A stretch of 40,856 nucleotides of DNA, from positions 1 through 40,856 of IMG/VR virus record IMGVR_UViG_3300020180_000421; one strand, given 5' to 3'. Positions 23,585 through 31,187 of this stretch are shown here, one piece after another. Under the pieces are notes generated by a model that worked only from the letters and a program-made list of their open reading frames with translations, ran no database searches and was not told the origin of the DNA. This stretch comes from a virus. Positions within the stretch are counted from its first letter, which is position 1; every line of letters begins with the position of its first letter. A program made the translations under genes and the position numbers.

Positions 23585-24118
23585 CTACGGTGTTAACTTT
23601 TTTAAGTTGCCTTGGAGATCGTAGTATCTAAAAGTAACTCGGTTACTCTTGTCTCTAGACTTCCAAGCTTTAGAGAACCGGCGAACGTGTTTTAGACGAT
23701 CTGCTAGGTCTACTTGGCGAACGTAAAAAGTAAACAGTACGTTGCTGGATTTTATTAGCTGTAGTTCTAGCAAACATATCTTTTTAGCGATACTAGGTTT
23801 GATCGACCCTCGCCAATCAGTGAACCAAGAGCACCGCTTTTTAGCAACTGCGTGGGGTTCGCAACTACTATGAAACAAGTTTGAAAGTAACACAGCGTGC
23901 TTTAACTTTTTGCATAGGCCTTCCGTCCAGGCTGTACATTCTGGCCCGGTACCATCACCGTAACCTTCACGAAATTGAAAGTGCCATATATAAGATGGCG
24001 ATACTGGTTCAAATACTTGTGGTGCTACTGGTACTGCTAGGTCTGCTGGTTTAGCAGTAGCGGATTTACTTTTGAAAGACTTACCATACTTACTTCCATG
24101 TTTTTTAAATCGTGCCAT
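23585..24118 (-). CDS. hypothetical protein, 177 aa
   Basis: Not recognised. The N-terminus is basic and flexible (MARFKKHGSKYGKSFKSKS) with a Pro/Val linker, followed by a Trp-containing region (SYIWHFQFREGYGDGTG) and a Cys-bearing middle. The end is basic and beta-like (VTFRYYDLQGNLKKL). AGGAG stands four bases before the ATG. It overlaps the C-terminus of the preceding gene by 82 bases and is the last gene before the structured gap. Confidence 0.65.
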   Translation of the reverse strand: MARFKKHGSKYGKSFKSKSATAKPADLAVPVAPQVFEPVSPSYIWHFQFREGYGDGTGPECTAWTEGLCKKLKHAVLLSNLFHSSCEPHAVAKKRCSWFTDWRGSIKPSIAKKICLLELQLIKSSNVLFTFYVRQVDLADRLKHVRRFSKAWKSRDKSNRVTFRYYDLQGNLKKLTP

Positions 24119-24480
24119 GTGTCTCCTGAATACTTTATTTGACTATTTTTTATTTCTATGTGGCATATCCTACCATCACTATACTCAACAAGAATAGATC
24201 CTGATAAAGATACTAGTGGGCGGAATGGACTGTCAAGAGCAACATTTATCCACAATATATTACACGACGGTGGGCGCTTAGGGTTTACCTTAAAACAGTG
24301 CATCTTCTCGCACCCAGGACAGTAAAAGCTGAACGTGTGGGGACATCCCTTAATTAGCGGGTCTTGTTGTAGGACGCTGTATCCCTCTTCTCGGCGCTTA
24401 TTTCTAAGCTCTATTACTGATGGCGGCTTACCTGTTTCTAGATCGCGTAGTGGGTTAGTAGGCCTTGTTCTGTAACTCAT
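24037..24480 (-). CDS. DUF6527-like zinc-site protein
   Basis: The segment HTFSFYCPGCEKMHCFKV, then RPLVSLSGSILVEY, RICHIEI, and SGDTWHDL follow the order of the widespread phage family DUF6527 (CPGC-x2-H, PS-x-S-x-L, CH, and a final H). In that family these residues probably hold a metal. The family is common in phage accessory regions, with no established role. The C-terminus here is longer than usual and overlaps the next gene. Start overlaps the upstream stop by ATGA. Confidence 0.62.
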   Translation of the reverse strand: MSYRTRPTNPLRDLETGKPPSVIELRNKRREEGYSVLQQDPLIKGCPHTFSFYCPGCEKMHCFKVNPKRPPSCNILWINVALDSPFRPLVSLSGSILVEYSDGRICHIEIKNSQIKYSGDTWHDLKNMEVSMVSLSKVNPLLLNQQT

Positions 24481-24740
24481 GCTAGCTGTCCTTTGATGGC
24501 CATGCAGCTTCTACATACGCCCTTGCTGTACATAATCTCATTAGGAGTGGACAACTCATCTACAGGTCGCCATAATCCGCACAGAGTAGGAAATCCTTTA
24601 TCTGTTTGCCAATAGAACTCGGGAGTTGCTTTAGGCTCTTCTGACTTGTCCTGTATATGTAGCGCTTTCTTTTTCTTTAGCGGGGTAGTCTCGCTCGATG
24701 GAAAAGGGTTCGTTCTGGTTTTAGAAACAGGCTTATACAT
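24477..24740 (-). CDS. hypothetical small zinc-binding-like protein, 87 aa
   Basis: A basic N-terminal tail with a KKKK run precedes a compact C-terminal part containing TLCGLW and GVCRSCMAIK, a three- or four-Cys arrangement that could bind zinc. AGGA lies eight bases before the ATG. It overlaps the DUF6527-like gene by ATGA. No family recognised. Confidence 0.62.
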   Translation of the reverse strand: MYKPVSKTRTNPFPSSETTPLKKKKALHIQDKSEEPKATPEFYWQTDKGFPTLCGLWRPVDELSTPNEIMYSKGVCRSCMAIKGQLA

Positions 24741-24749
24741 TTTTGAGTC

Positions 24750-25235
24750 CTATGGTTGTAGTCTTGATTGAACTAAATACGGTGTCGGTATGGGGCTTTC
24801 TTGCCACTGTGGTATATGCACAGATTGCACGTATGTTATCTCGTTAACGGTTGTCAACTTGTAGTCCCCTAGGGGTGTCAAGTAGATTCCATTAACGTAC
24901 ACTTCCACGGTACTAAATTTGTTCAGCTTGTAAGCGGTATTCTCTGGCAACCACATACTATTAGGTAGGTACCCTAAAACAACGGCTGGTACCATTTTAA
25001 CATTTGGTATGTACCTTTTAGCCTTTAACGCTGTAGGCGTAACAGAAAAGTCAAAAAAGATATTGTCGTTCAAGACGGCGTTCATGTACTTTCCGGTGTT
25101 GGTTGTCACCATAGTTGTAAACGATTGGCTGGACTGGCTGTAGGCTGTAACAGTCTCTAATAGCATCATTATTATAAATGCTATCAATAAAGCAAAAACA
25201 TAAAATGCAGGGCTTCGTTTATACGGTGTGTTCAT
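24750..25235 (-). CDS. membrane-anchored hypothetical protein, 161 aa
   Basis: A basic start (MNTPYKRS) leads into a strong hydrophobic segment (about residues 10-30, FYVFALLIAFIIMMLLETV), then a Ser/Thr-rich beta-type domain of 130 residues (VEVYVNGIYLTPLGDYKL). This suggests a signal anchor with the bulk outside the cytoplasm. No cleavage site is obvious. It is coupled to a two-TM protein upstream (17-base overlap). It could belong to an exclusion or envelope function; no family is recognised. Confidence 0.65.
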   Translation of the reverse strand: MNTPYKRSPAFYVFALLIAFIIMMLLETVTAYSQSSQSFTTMVTTNTGKYMNAVLNDNIFFDFSVTPTALKAKRYIPNVKMVPAVVLGYLPNSMWLPENTAYKLNKFSTVEVYVNGIYLTPLGDYKLTTVNEITYVQSVHIPQWQESPIPTPYLVQSRLQP

Positions 25236-25461
25236 GGGTTGGTTCCTTTATTGAAATTCTTTTGACATATTTTCGGCACTCGAACAACCATAAGCTAGCG
25301 GCTGCAAAAGAGCCTATCGCTATCGTTAGTTGGTCTAGATCGTGTTGAACTCGATACGTACTATGCGACAATGTTTTGCTAGCGTAGGCTACGACTGTTA
25401 TTTGAGCGAGGTCTAACAAAAGCAATGCTACAAACTGTAATGTTCGTAGTAACTGGTACAT
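25219..25461 (-). CDS. small two-TM membrane protein, 80 aa
   Basis: Two hydrophobic stretches (about 8-27, LQFVALLLLDLAQITVVAYA, and 46-60, IAIGSFAAASLWLF) with a basic C-terminal tail (CRKYVKRISIK). Size and topology resemble small holins but also many unrelated phage membrane proteins. GGAG lies 11 bases upstream of the ATG. It overlaps genes on both sides. Confidence 0.6.
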   Translation of the reverse strand: MYQLLRTLQFVALLLLDLAQITVVAYASKTLSHSTYRVQHDLDQLTIAIGSFAAASLWLFECRKYVKRISIKEPTHEHTV

Positions 25462-25730
25462 TTTACAGCTTTCTCCGATTCGGTGCTTCGAACTTCTAAC
25501 TTACGTTTTCGGTATCTAGCGGCTGCTTTTTTTAGCAGCAGTTCAAAATTGTCGTTGGATACTTTATGCACGCCTGTTTTGATAATGGCTGTCAGCATTG
25601 TTTTGAACAAGGGCACTATTGGGAAGTTGTTTAATTCGGCAACCTCTATTACGCACTCAATGAAGATGTTAGCTTTTACGGTACTCCCTAGTTTTCGTTT
25701 AGCAATTACAACTATCTCGTTAGCGGTCAT
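25428..25730 (-). CDS. hypothetical protein, 100 aa
   Basis: Helical and basic at the C-terminus (LLLKKAAARYRKRKLEV). I use the ATG at 25730 (MTANEIVVIAKRK) because GAGG lies five bases upstream. A frame-open ATG at 25814 would overlap the upstream gene and lacks a site. Not recognised. The 64 bases between it and the upstream gene contain two TATA-like hexamers but no convincing -35. Confidence 0.6.
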   Translation of the reverse strand: MTANEIVVIAKRKLGSTVKANIFIECVIEVAELNNFPIVPLFKTMLTAIIKTGVHKVSNDNFELLLKKAAARYRKRKLEVRSTESEKAVKCTSYYEHYSL

Positions 25731-25794
25731 AGCGGCCTCTTTTCTGTATATAATTCTGCATCGGTACGCGCATGATAAAGTATACCGCTTACCG

Positions 25795-26103
25795 TTAGTT
25801 TGGCTTTTCTTCAACGGTGAGGTCTTTGATGATTTGGTTCAACTTCTTACTCGCCTCGTCTGATAACGCTTGGTCGATGGCCTCTATTATTCCTGTGACT
25901 TCTTCCTGCAACTCTTCTAATTCTTTTATAGCTTCTTTAGGAAAGTGCTCTTTTCCAGCTAGGCACTCTTGATAGCTGTTTTTAATACCTGTGATAAAGG
26001 CACTGAATTGTAGCAGTGTGTGCTCTTCTACGCCTGTCAGGTTGTAAACTCTTTGTACTGTTTTATTCAAAGGGTTTCTTTTTAAAGTGTAAGTTACGAT
26101 CAT
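25795..26103 (-). CDS. hypothetical protein, 102 aa
   Basis: The N-terminal third is beta-like (MIVTYTLKRNP). The remainder is an acidic helical region, EAIKELEELQEEVTGIIEAID and SKKLNQIIKDL, probably a short coiled coil. It shares TAATG with the preceding gene. No family recognised. Confidence 0.65.
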   Translation of the reverse strand: MIVTYTLKRNPLNKTVQRVYNLTGVEEHTLLQFSAFITGIKNSYQECLAGKEHFPKEAIKELEELQEEVTGIIEAIDQALSDEASKKLNQIIKDLTVEEKPN

Positions 26104-26432
26104 TATCTTTTCTCTTTTAAGTCTCTAATTAAATTACCAATCGTGGCGTGCCCAAACTGTTCGGCTATGTAGGCAGCTTGTTCGATTGCGTTATCGCGTT
26201 CGCGCTTTCTATATTTCTGAAGCGATGTGTAGGCATCATTTTCGAGCTCTTTTTCTATACGCTGTAGTACCTCAGCGGCAAAATGCCATTGGCACTCATC
26301 AAAAGTGTCTCTAACATTACTCGCAATAGCGATTGCTACGCGATGCCGTATAGACTTGGGACCGCCATGAACACTGTCGCCGTCTAACGCGGCGTCGGCT
26401 AGCGCTAAATAATCGTGTGCGTTCTTTTTCAT
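26103..26432 (-). CDS. hypothetical protein, 109 aa
   Basis: An all-helical protein (DYLALADAAL, IRHRVAIAIASNVRDTF, ERDNAIEQAAYIAEQ), charged throughout, with no motif. It is coupled to the next gene by TAATG and starts two bases after the previous stop. Function unknown. Confidence 0.65.
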   Translation of the reverse strand: MKKNAHDYLALADAALDGDSVHGGPKSIRHRVAIAIASNVRDTFDECQWHFAAEVLQRIEKELENDAYTSLQKYRKRERDNAIEQAAYIAEQFGHATIGNLIRDLKEKR

Positions 26433-26434
26433 AG

Positions 26435-27109
26435 CTATCTAACTACTTTAGTTTTGAACTCATTTTGGGACTGGGACAGATGCCATTCCCAGACTACTAA
26501 TGCTGCTGAGATTACCCTGTACCGTTCGGCGTCAGTTTCATATTCAGCGAAACACCTGCCAGTCTCGGATGAATAGCTTATTCTTAATCCGCGTGGGTCA
26601 TCGCTTGTCAGAGGAGTTGCCAAATGGTAATCTATCATTATCTTACGGTGACGCGGTAGCAAGTGGTTGGTGTCTAATATAGTTTCGATGGCCAAAACAA
26701 CTGCTGGATTATTAAGGTCCGGCCAGTGTTGATTTGCTACGGAAACAGCACTGTGCTTTGTCAATAGGTAAGCATGGCCCCAATCTTTATGACTGTACGT
26801 ACGATAGGAGCCGGCCCATGTATGTACCTGCTCCCACCCTAACATTTTGGCGACTAGCTCTGCGCGACTGTACCAACCTGCGTCTTTGGCTACGAAACGT
26901 CGATTGTCGCCGTCACTGTGAGTTGTAACTTCTATTGGGTCTGTGTATCTCTTTTCAAATTCGGCGATGCGGTTACGTGCGTCTGTTAAGTCTAAAACTA
27001 GATTGCGTACGAAGTTGTTTGTCTTTTTTGACAAAGGGCTTGGATCTTTGTAGCTATCTTTAATGTGCGCTAGATCTTCGTCACTGATTCGTGGTGATGT
27101 TAACGGCAT
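26435..27109 (-). CDS. hypothetical protein, 224 aa
   Basis: Mixed alpha/beta protein with many Trp/Tyr (WYSRAELVAKMLGWEQVHTW, then a YRTYSHKDWGHAYLL segment) and a C-terminal beta segment GLRISYSSETGRCFAEYE. AAGGG precedes the ATG. One of the larger accessory products here, with no recognised domain. It lies in the middle of the accessory operon. Confidence 0.65.
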   Translation of the reverse strand: MPLTSPRISDEDLAHIKDSYKDPSPLSKKTNNFVRNLVLDLTDARNRIAEFEKRYTDPIEVTTHSDGDNRRFVAKDAGWYSRAELVAKMLGWEQVHTWAGSYRTYSHKDWGHAYLLTKHSAVSVANQHWPDLNNPAVVLAIETILDTNHLLPRHRKIMIDYHLATPLTSDDPRGLRISYSSETGRCFAEYETDAERYRVISAALVVWEWHLSQSQNEFKTKVVR

Positions 27110-27112
27110 ACG

Positions 27113-27337
27113 TTACCCTTTTTCTTTCTTTGTTGTTTTTAACAATGTCGCTTGCTTGTTGAGCTTGTATGTTTGTTTTTCTATCAAGTTAGCTATGCCG
27201 GCCCACTGTAAACAATGGAACAGTATTTCTTCGGGGACAGAATCTTTTAGATAGAGTTCTTTGTGCAGCTCTGTTATACGTTCTCGACACAATCGAATTG
27301 CCACAGCGGGCGTCATGGGTGGTGGGAACTCAGGCAT
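27113..27337 (-). CDS. hypothetical protein, 74 aa
   Basis: Starts MPEFPPPMTPAVAIRLCRER, then a helical region and a Lys-rich end (LKTTKKEKG). GGGAG lies six bases before the ATG, a good site. It overlaps the preceding gene by eight bases. Function unknown. Confidence 0.6.
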   Translation of the reverse strand: MPEFPPPMTPAVAIRLCRERITELHKELYLKDSVPEEILFHCLQWAGIANLIEKQTYKLNKQATLLKTTKKEKG

Positions 27338-27641
27338 AGATGTCTCCCGTAATATTATTGAACATTTTCACGGCTTCTAAAAAAGCTTCTCCGCTACAGG
27401 CTTCGGCTACTGTAGCGGATATGTACCCATTCTTAGTTTGTCGAGCTACACAAGTGTACTTTCTCTCTGCCTCGACATCTTTGTCGGTGTACGAAAATGT
27501 AAGCATTACAGACACTTCGCGACCGGGATACTTATCCAGCCAAGCGTCTACCGAGAATGGGGGATCTGGTTCGGTGCGTAAGACCATAGTAACTTGGCGT
27601 TCCTCAGGTTCTTTGTGGACGTATAGTTCTTTGTAGTCCAT
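27330..27641 (-). CDS. hypothetical protein, 103 aa
   Basis: Beta-rich core (ERQVTMVLRTEP, EVSVMLTFSYTDKD, YTCVARQTKNGYISAT) followed by one helix (EAFLEAVKMFNN). Acidic overall. Precedes the 74-aa gene with an eight-base overlap. Not recognised. Confidence 0.62.
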   Translation of the reverse strand: MDYKELYVHKEPEERQVTMVLRTEPDPPFSVDAWLDKYPGREVSVMLTFSYTDKDVEAERKYTCVARQTKNGYISATVAEACSGEAFLEAVKMFNNITGDIYA

Positions 27642-27649
27642 GTTGTTTA

Positions 27650-28117
27650 TTAGCTCCTTGGTGTGAATAAACTTATTTTACGTTTATCTTCTTTAAAGCG
27701 ATCTACTACTAGAGCGCGTACGTTGTCGAAAGAAAGTCCGCCGAAGCCGCATCCAAGAGCGGGTATCGCTATAGATTTGGCGTTCAAAATTTCGCTATGA
27801 TTTTTGAAGTCGTCAAGGCCTTCTGCGATCCATTTTAATTGTGAACGGTCGCGCCAATGATCTTTAGTAGGAAAGTTTACTATGTATCTACATGGTTCAA
27901 TACCGCAAGGGCCTTCGTGCTCGTGCCATACCCAAACTTTACCTAATTGGATTAACTTGCGATGGCACATTCTCTTATACACGTTATTCATTATTGGGTA
28001 TCGACGGTTGAATTCAAGTGCAAGTCCGGCACCCATAATGCCAACGCAATTGATTGGATTTATTATAATTTCGGCGCCGCTATCGAAGATACTACCTTTA
28101 CTACAAATTTGTGTCAT
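27650..28117 (-). CDS. macro-domain protein (DarG-like ADP-ribosylglycohydrolase)
   Basis: A single macro domain of 155 aa, the usual size for a stand-alone domain. The ligand-binding segment NPINCVGIMGAGLALEF carries Asn and the GxMGxG loop typical of DarG/TARG1-type domains. SIAIPALGCGFGGLSFDNV is the second conserved loop holding the ribose/phosphate. IVNFPTKDHW lies between them, also in family order. Enzymes of this type remove ADP-ribose from DNA (DarG) or proteins. In a phage it could undo host ADP-ribosylating defence such as DarT, or bind ADP-ribose-derived signals. It overlaps the preceding gene by ATGA. Confidence 0.88.
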   Translation of the reverse strand: MTQICSKGSIFDSGAEIIINPINCVGIMGAGLALEFNRRYPIMNNVYKRMCHRKLIQLGKVWVWHEHEGPCGIEPCRYIVNFPTKDHWRDRSQLKWIAEGLDDFKNHSEILNAKSIAIPALGCGFGGLSFDNVRALVVDRFKEDKRKISLFTPRS

Positions 28118-28737
28118 GTACGTACGTTTCTTCTTCCTCTAGGTGTTGGGTCTGTTACGCGGACAAATTTGGCGGACGTTAGACTACATAAACATTGTCC
28201 TTTTTCTATCATATCATCGAGAAAGGTAATCAAGTTGTTGGCGCACCAACTGCTCTCGTTGTACCTAAATTCTGTGTCTTCGATGGTGTTAGCGATAGGC
28301 ACGTCTAGCTCTACTTTAACTGTAAAGGCCATCTCTACTTTATGCGTTATCATACCGCACGTAAATTTGTGGGGAGTTCCTATTTTTTGTTTACAGTAGA
28401 AGCACTCGTCGAAGTTGCCAGCGGGCCGTATGCCGTCGTCATCGGGTAGCACTAACGGAATGCGTGTATACTGCGACGCGTGGGCTGCATCGGGCGATCG
28501 CCTGGCGAGCTCGATAAGTAGTTCGGTTTGAACCTCGGTGGTTGGTACGTCAGGATATTTGAGATCTGGAGACGGGTATTCAAAATGTAGTGTGCGCGCT
28601 ACGGCCTTGACGACAGCATCCCAGTACGCACTAAGGTTTGGGCCTTTAACATCGGGCACTGGTATACCTGAGTGTCTACACGCGGCCACAAATGCGGCGT
28701 GCGCGGCGGTCTTTAACAGCTCTTCATTCAGCTGCAT
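28114..28737 (-). CDS. hypothetical protein with zinc-finger-like centre, 207 aa
   Basis: The N-terminus is a helix (ELLKTAAHAAFVAACRHSG). Around residues 111-128 there is CFYCKQKIGTPHKFTCGM, a C-x2-C...H...C arrangement that could bind zinc. The C-terminal part is beta-like (HKVEMAFTVKVELDVP) with a basic end. AAAGGA stands close before the ATG. Coupled to the macro-domain gene by ATGA, so the two may act together. No family recognised. Confidence 0.65.
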   Translation of the reverse strand: MQLNEELLKTAAHAAFVAACRHSGIPVPDVKGPNLSAYWDAVVKAVARTLHFEYPSPDLKYPDVPTTEVQTELLIELARRSPDAAHASQYTRIPLVLPDDDGIRPAGNFDECFYCKQKIGTPHKFTCGMITHKVEMAFTVKVELDVPIANTIEDTEFRYNESSWCANNLITFLDDMIEKGQCLCSLTSAKFVRVTDPTPRGRRNVRT

Positions 28738-28909
28738 CGTGTTCCTTTAAGTTTTTTGTTACTTCGTTCTTGGCGATTCGACGGGCTAATTGGGCTAAGT
28801 GTACTTTGGATTCTTTTTTGGTTCCTACGGGACGACAGCAGGAACACTTTAATCCCCCAGTTGGCCCTATTGTACCTTTAGCTACTTTTCGTTCGCTTTT
28901 ATGCGGCAT
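28724..28909 (-). CDS. hypothetical small protein, 61 aa
   Basis: Very basic, with a KCSCCRPVG cluster that might bind metal and an amphipathic C-terminal helix (LAQLARRIAKNEVTKN). Overlaps both neighbours by 11-14 bases. The Shine-Dalgarno site is weak. Kept because the operon would otherwise have an unfilled 160-base gap. Confidence 0.5.
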   Translation of the reverse strand: MPHKSERKVAKGTIGPTGGLKCSCCRPVGTKKESKVHLAQLARRIAKNEVTKNLKEHDAAE

Positions 28910-29261
28910 TGGTTACTTCTTTCAAAGAACGTATTTTAGCGGCTATGAAGTCACATGGGTAACACTGGTTAAGATATAGGCCACAAACTTCGGCACACTG
29001 TTCGATTGTCTCGTTGATGATTTGGCTGCGTTCATTTAAGCTGATTGGCTGTTTGGTTTCAATTACGGGGCTCTCTAGCGCTTGCTGGACAGGTACTAAT
29101 ACAAGGGACTGCACGGTGCTCGACACTGATATCCAAGACAGTTTATCGACCCCGTTTAGAGCGTGCCAGCTAACGTAGTGTTCTATTCCTTGTGCTAGGT
29201 GCCAAGCGTTGCGGGCTCGAATCGCTAAGTCTATCAATTGATTCGTGGTAGTAGTGGGCAT
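28899..29261 (-). CDS. hypothetical protein, 120 aa
   Basis: Starts MPTTTTNQLIDLAIRARN. It contains a middle beta segment SWISVSSTVQSLVLVPV and a C-terminal helix with four Cys-bearing turns (CAEVCGLYLNQCYPCDF), which may hold metal or disulfides. Not recognised. Overlaps the next gene upstream by 28 bases. Confidence 0.6.
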   Translation of the reverse strand: MPTTTTNQLIDLAIRARNAWHLAQGIEHYVSWHALNGVDKLSWISVSSTVQSLVLVPVQQALESPVIETKQPISLNERSQIINETIEQCAEVCGLYLNQCYPCDFIAAKIRSLKEVTNAA

Positions 29262-29572
29262 AACGGTTCTTTCTTTCTTGTGGTGTTGTAGATAACAAGT
29301 ATCTGAATACTGGTAGCAGTTTGCCAGTGGTGCGGTTCGTAGCTAAGTAAGGAGTCTTCAGAAGCGTAGAACTGGTAGGATCGGGGCCAAGGTAGTACTT
29401 TTATCAGGTGCTGTCCTGTAATAAAGACGTCGCCTCTCATTGCGATTATGGACGCTCGAATGTACGTATCTTCGATAGCGTCACGTATCTCACTAGCTAT
29501 ATCTTTACCGGTGGCTTTTTTAGTCAGGTGCAGGGTTGATACAGCAAAAATTTTAGTTGGCGTATCGCTCAT
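29234..29572 (-). CDS. hypothetical protein, tandem family member 1 (112 aa)
   Basis: First, counting from the left, of three consecutive genes with the same plan: a beta strand (KIFAVSTLHL), a helix with Ala/Ile, a strand ending HLIKVLPWPRSYQF, then IQILVIYNTTRKKEP. The matching parts in the other two are VRPHPIS/FGYTTKERPP and IKVYPDPY/VVFNTKERNP. They are probably diverged tandem duplicates. The fold may be a small alpha/beta sandwich. Coupled to the next gene by ATGA. No family known to me. Confidence 0.62.
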   Translation of the reverse strand: MSDTPTKIFAVSTLHLTKKATGKDIASEIRDAIEDTYIRASIIAMRGDVFITGQHLIKVLPWPRSYQFYASEDSLLSYEPHHWQTATSIQILVIYNTTRKKEPLCPLLPRIN

Positions 29573-29883
29573 ACGGGCGGTCTTTCTTTTGTGGTGTAAC
29601 CGAAGACTAACTCGATGCTTGCGAACACAGACGCGTGTTGTAGCCAGCGATCAAGAAACGCGGCTGAAGACACAGACCAGTTACTACTTATCGGATGTGG
29701 GCGAACTCTTACAGATTCACAATCGGCTAACAGTACATTGTAGCTACAAGCGATTGCTTGTGCTTTTAATAATGAGCACTTGAAGACATTCAAAATAAAG
29801 GCTTCGTCGGCTTGCCAATCTTTGGCGTAGTTCTCGTGCCAGATTGTTATGGACACAAGAATCTTTGTAGCGTTATCGCGCAT
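29569..29883 (-). CDS. hypothetical protein, tandem family member 2 (104 aa)
   Basis: Plan as in its neighbours: TKILVSITIWH strand, helix FKCSLLKAQAIACSYN, strand VRVRPHPIS, C-terminal FASIELVFGYTTKERPP. Identity to the other two is low and visible mainly in the strand-P-x-P and (N/Y)T-x-KE-x-P signatures. ATGA overlap with the preceding member and an 11-base overlap with the next. Confidence 0.62.
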   Translation of the reverse strand: MRDNATKILVSITIWHENYAKDWQADEAFILNVFKCSLLKAQAIACSYNVLLADCESVRVRPHPISSNWSVSSAAFLDRWLQHASVFASIELVFGYTTKERPPV

Positions 29884-30196
29884 TTGGATTACGCTCTTTT
29901 GTGTTAAACACTACCATCAGCTTAATAGCTTTAGCTTCAGCGTATATAGCTTTTATTCTATACTCGTTACCGAACGCATCGTCGTATGGATCGGGGTACA
30001 CTTTAATCAATCTGATATGCGTTACAACGCGATTCGCGTTCGTAGCTATTTGACAAGCACGTTCTCGAAGCGACGACATGACCTCGAGGATACGCTGTTC
30101 GTTAACTAGTAGGTCGAGATCTTCTTTGCGCCAGTACACTGCACTGACTATTAGCTTAGCGTTTGTACCAATAGGGTGGGATTCTGCATCAGGCAT
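29873..30196 (-). CDS. hypothetical protein, tandem family member 3 (107 aa)
   Basis: Plan as in its neighbours: AKLIVSAVYW strand, helix MSSLRERACQIATNAN, strand HIRLIKVYPDPYDD, C-terminal IKLMVVFNTKERNP. AGAGGT stands four bases before the ATG, inside the end of the 38-aa membrane protein gene. The best-preserved of the three for the IKV-P-P segment. Confidence 0.62.
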   Translation of the reverse strand: MPDAESHPIGTNAKLIVSAVYWRKEDLDLLVNEQRILEVMSSLRERACQIATNANRVVTHIRLIKVYPDPYDDAFGNEYRIKAIYAEAKAIKLMVVFNTKERNPNAR

Positions 30197-30305
30197 GAAA
30201 ACCTCTGATCGCTATGTAGCCTATGATGAAAATAGCTAACCCTACAACTAGTATCGTTGTAGGGTCAGGGTTTTGCGAATTGTTCTCAGAATTGAGTTGT
30301 TTCAC
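30189..30305 (-). CDS. tiny single-pass membrane protein, 38 aa
   Basis: Starts at a GTG that overlaps the previous stop (GTGA), with GAGGTG five bases upstream, an excellent site. The sequence begins MKQLNSENNSQNPD, hydrophilic, then a hydrophobic helix TTILVVGLAIFIIGYIAI and a short end RGFHA. Too small for similarity to be judged. Spacing, site and composition argue it is translated. Confidence 0.6.
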   Translation of the reverse strand: MKQLNSENNSQNPDPTTILVVGLAIFIIGYIAIRGFHA

Positions 30306-30424
30306 TTTGTCACCTCGATTATGAATTTGGCTAAAAAGGCAAATCCTAAAACAGATAGGATGATTGCTTCAACCGGGACGCCTAACTGGGGCGGCGGTGG
30401 GTCCTTCGGCGGCTGGCTAGTCAT
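30302..30424 (-). CDS. tiny Pro-rich single-pass membrane protein, 40 aa
   Basis: Begins at an ATG overlapping the preceding stop (TGATG). The N-terminus is Pro-rich (MTSQPPKDPPPPQLGVPVEA), followed by a hydrophobic helix IILSVLGFAFLAKFII and a charged tail. It forms a pair with the following 38-aa TM peptide (four-base overlap), suggesting the two proteins may work together in the membrane. Confidence 0.55.
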   Translation of the reverse strand: MTSQPPKDPPPPQLGVPVEAIILSVLGFAFLAKFIIEVTK

Positions 30425-30945
30425 CAGATGCCTGTGTAGGTACATAAGTTTTCTAGGCTTTGTATATCGGCCCATTTTTGCGATAAGTTGTAATCTACGA
30501 ACAACGAGTATAACTTGTAACGAAGCATGGCCTCCGCTACAGATTTACCTGTCAGTTCTGATCTGACATCGTAGTCGAAGCCTTCGGGCCGGAATTGATG
30601 CTGTATAGAACAGTCCACTACGTAATCTACTGTTCGCATAAAGTGCATTGACTCTGGTGGGTGTCGCTGTATGAATTTGTGCAAACTGTCTAAAGAATGT
30701 TCTTGGATACGCGCCTCCGGTAGTTCAACGTATATAAAGATTGTAGGGGCACGAATAAAAAGCATCTCCATCGTAGCCCAACTCATAATCACTTTATGGC
30801 ACATTATACCTTTATCGTTTTTATAACTTTGAATTAACTCCCAGAGCGAATCCAGTTCACTCTTTTTTTGGGGCGTTTTTTGTACAGTTAAATCGGCGCC
30901 TTGGAGTACGTATTTCAAAAGCTTGATTTGTGGGGATGTTAACAT
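30424..30945 (-). CDS. hypothetical protein, 173 aa
   Basis: Mostly helical, with SPQIKLLKYVLQGADL at the start, a beta-like segment TIFIYVELPE, and a C-terminal helical region. No recognised motif. No clear Shine-Dalgarno site; it begins five bases after the two-TM gene upstream. Function unknown. Confidence 0.62.
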   Translation of the reverse strand: MLTSPQIKLLKYVLQGADLTVQKTPQKKSELDSLWELIQSYKNDKGIMCHKVIMSWATMEMLFIRAPTIFIYVELPEARIQEHSLDSLHKFIQRHPPESMHFMRTVDYVVDCSIQHQFRPEGFDYDVRSELTGKSVAEAMLRYKLYSLFVDYNLSQKWADIQSLENLCTYTGI

Positions 30946-30950
30946 ATACT

Positions 30951-31187
30951 TTAGTATCTATCTTTCTTTGCTTGTTTTGCGATTTGGTATCTTCTTAGGG
31001 CTATGGTGAGTTCAATAAATGCGACGGTAAACACGGTGCCGACAGCTACATAGAAGGCGCGTTCAGCTGGCCCGTAGTAGCCTATCACGTAACAGATTAT
31101 CGCGGTAAGCGAGAACAACGCTGTTGACGCTATCAGCACTAGAGCGGTGATAGCCTTTAACCATTCAATCGGGGTCAGAAGGGGCAT
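30951..31187 (-). CDS. small two-TM membrane protein, 78 aa
   Basis: Hydrophobic helices at about 10-35 (AITALVLIASTALFSLTAII) and 43-63 (AFYVAVGTVFTVAFIELTIA), then a basic tail RRYQIAKQAKKDRY, giving a holin-like outline. It overlaps a second two-TM gene by 23 bases. Assignment to lysis is unproven. Confidence 0.6.
   Translation of the reverse strand: MPLLTPIEWLKAITALVLIASTALFSLTAIICYVIGYYGPAERAFYVAVGTVFTVAFIELTIALRRYQIAKQAKKDRY

Noticed and set aside
30240-30264. CCTACAAC/GTTGTAGG hairpin as a terminator
   Set aside because: The 8-bp stem has no T-run on the minus strand and lies within the coding sequence of the 38-aa membrane protein.
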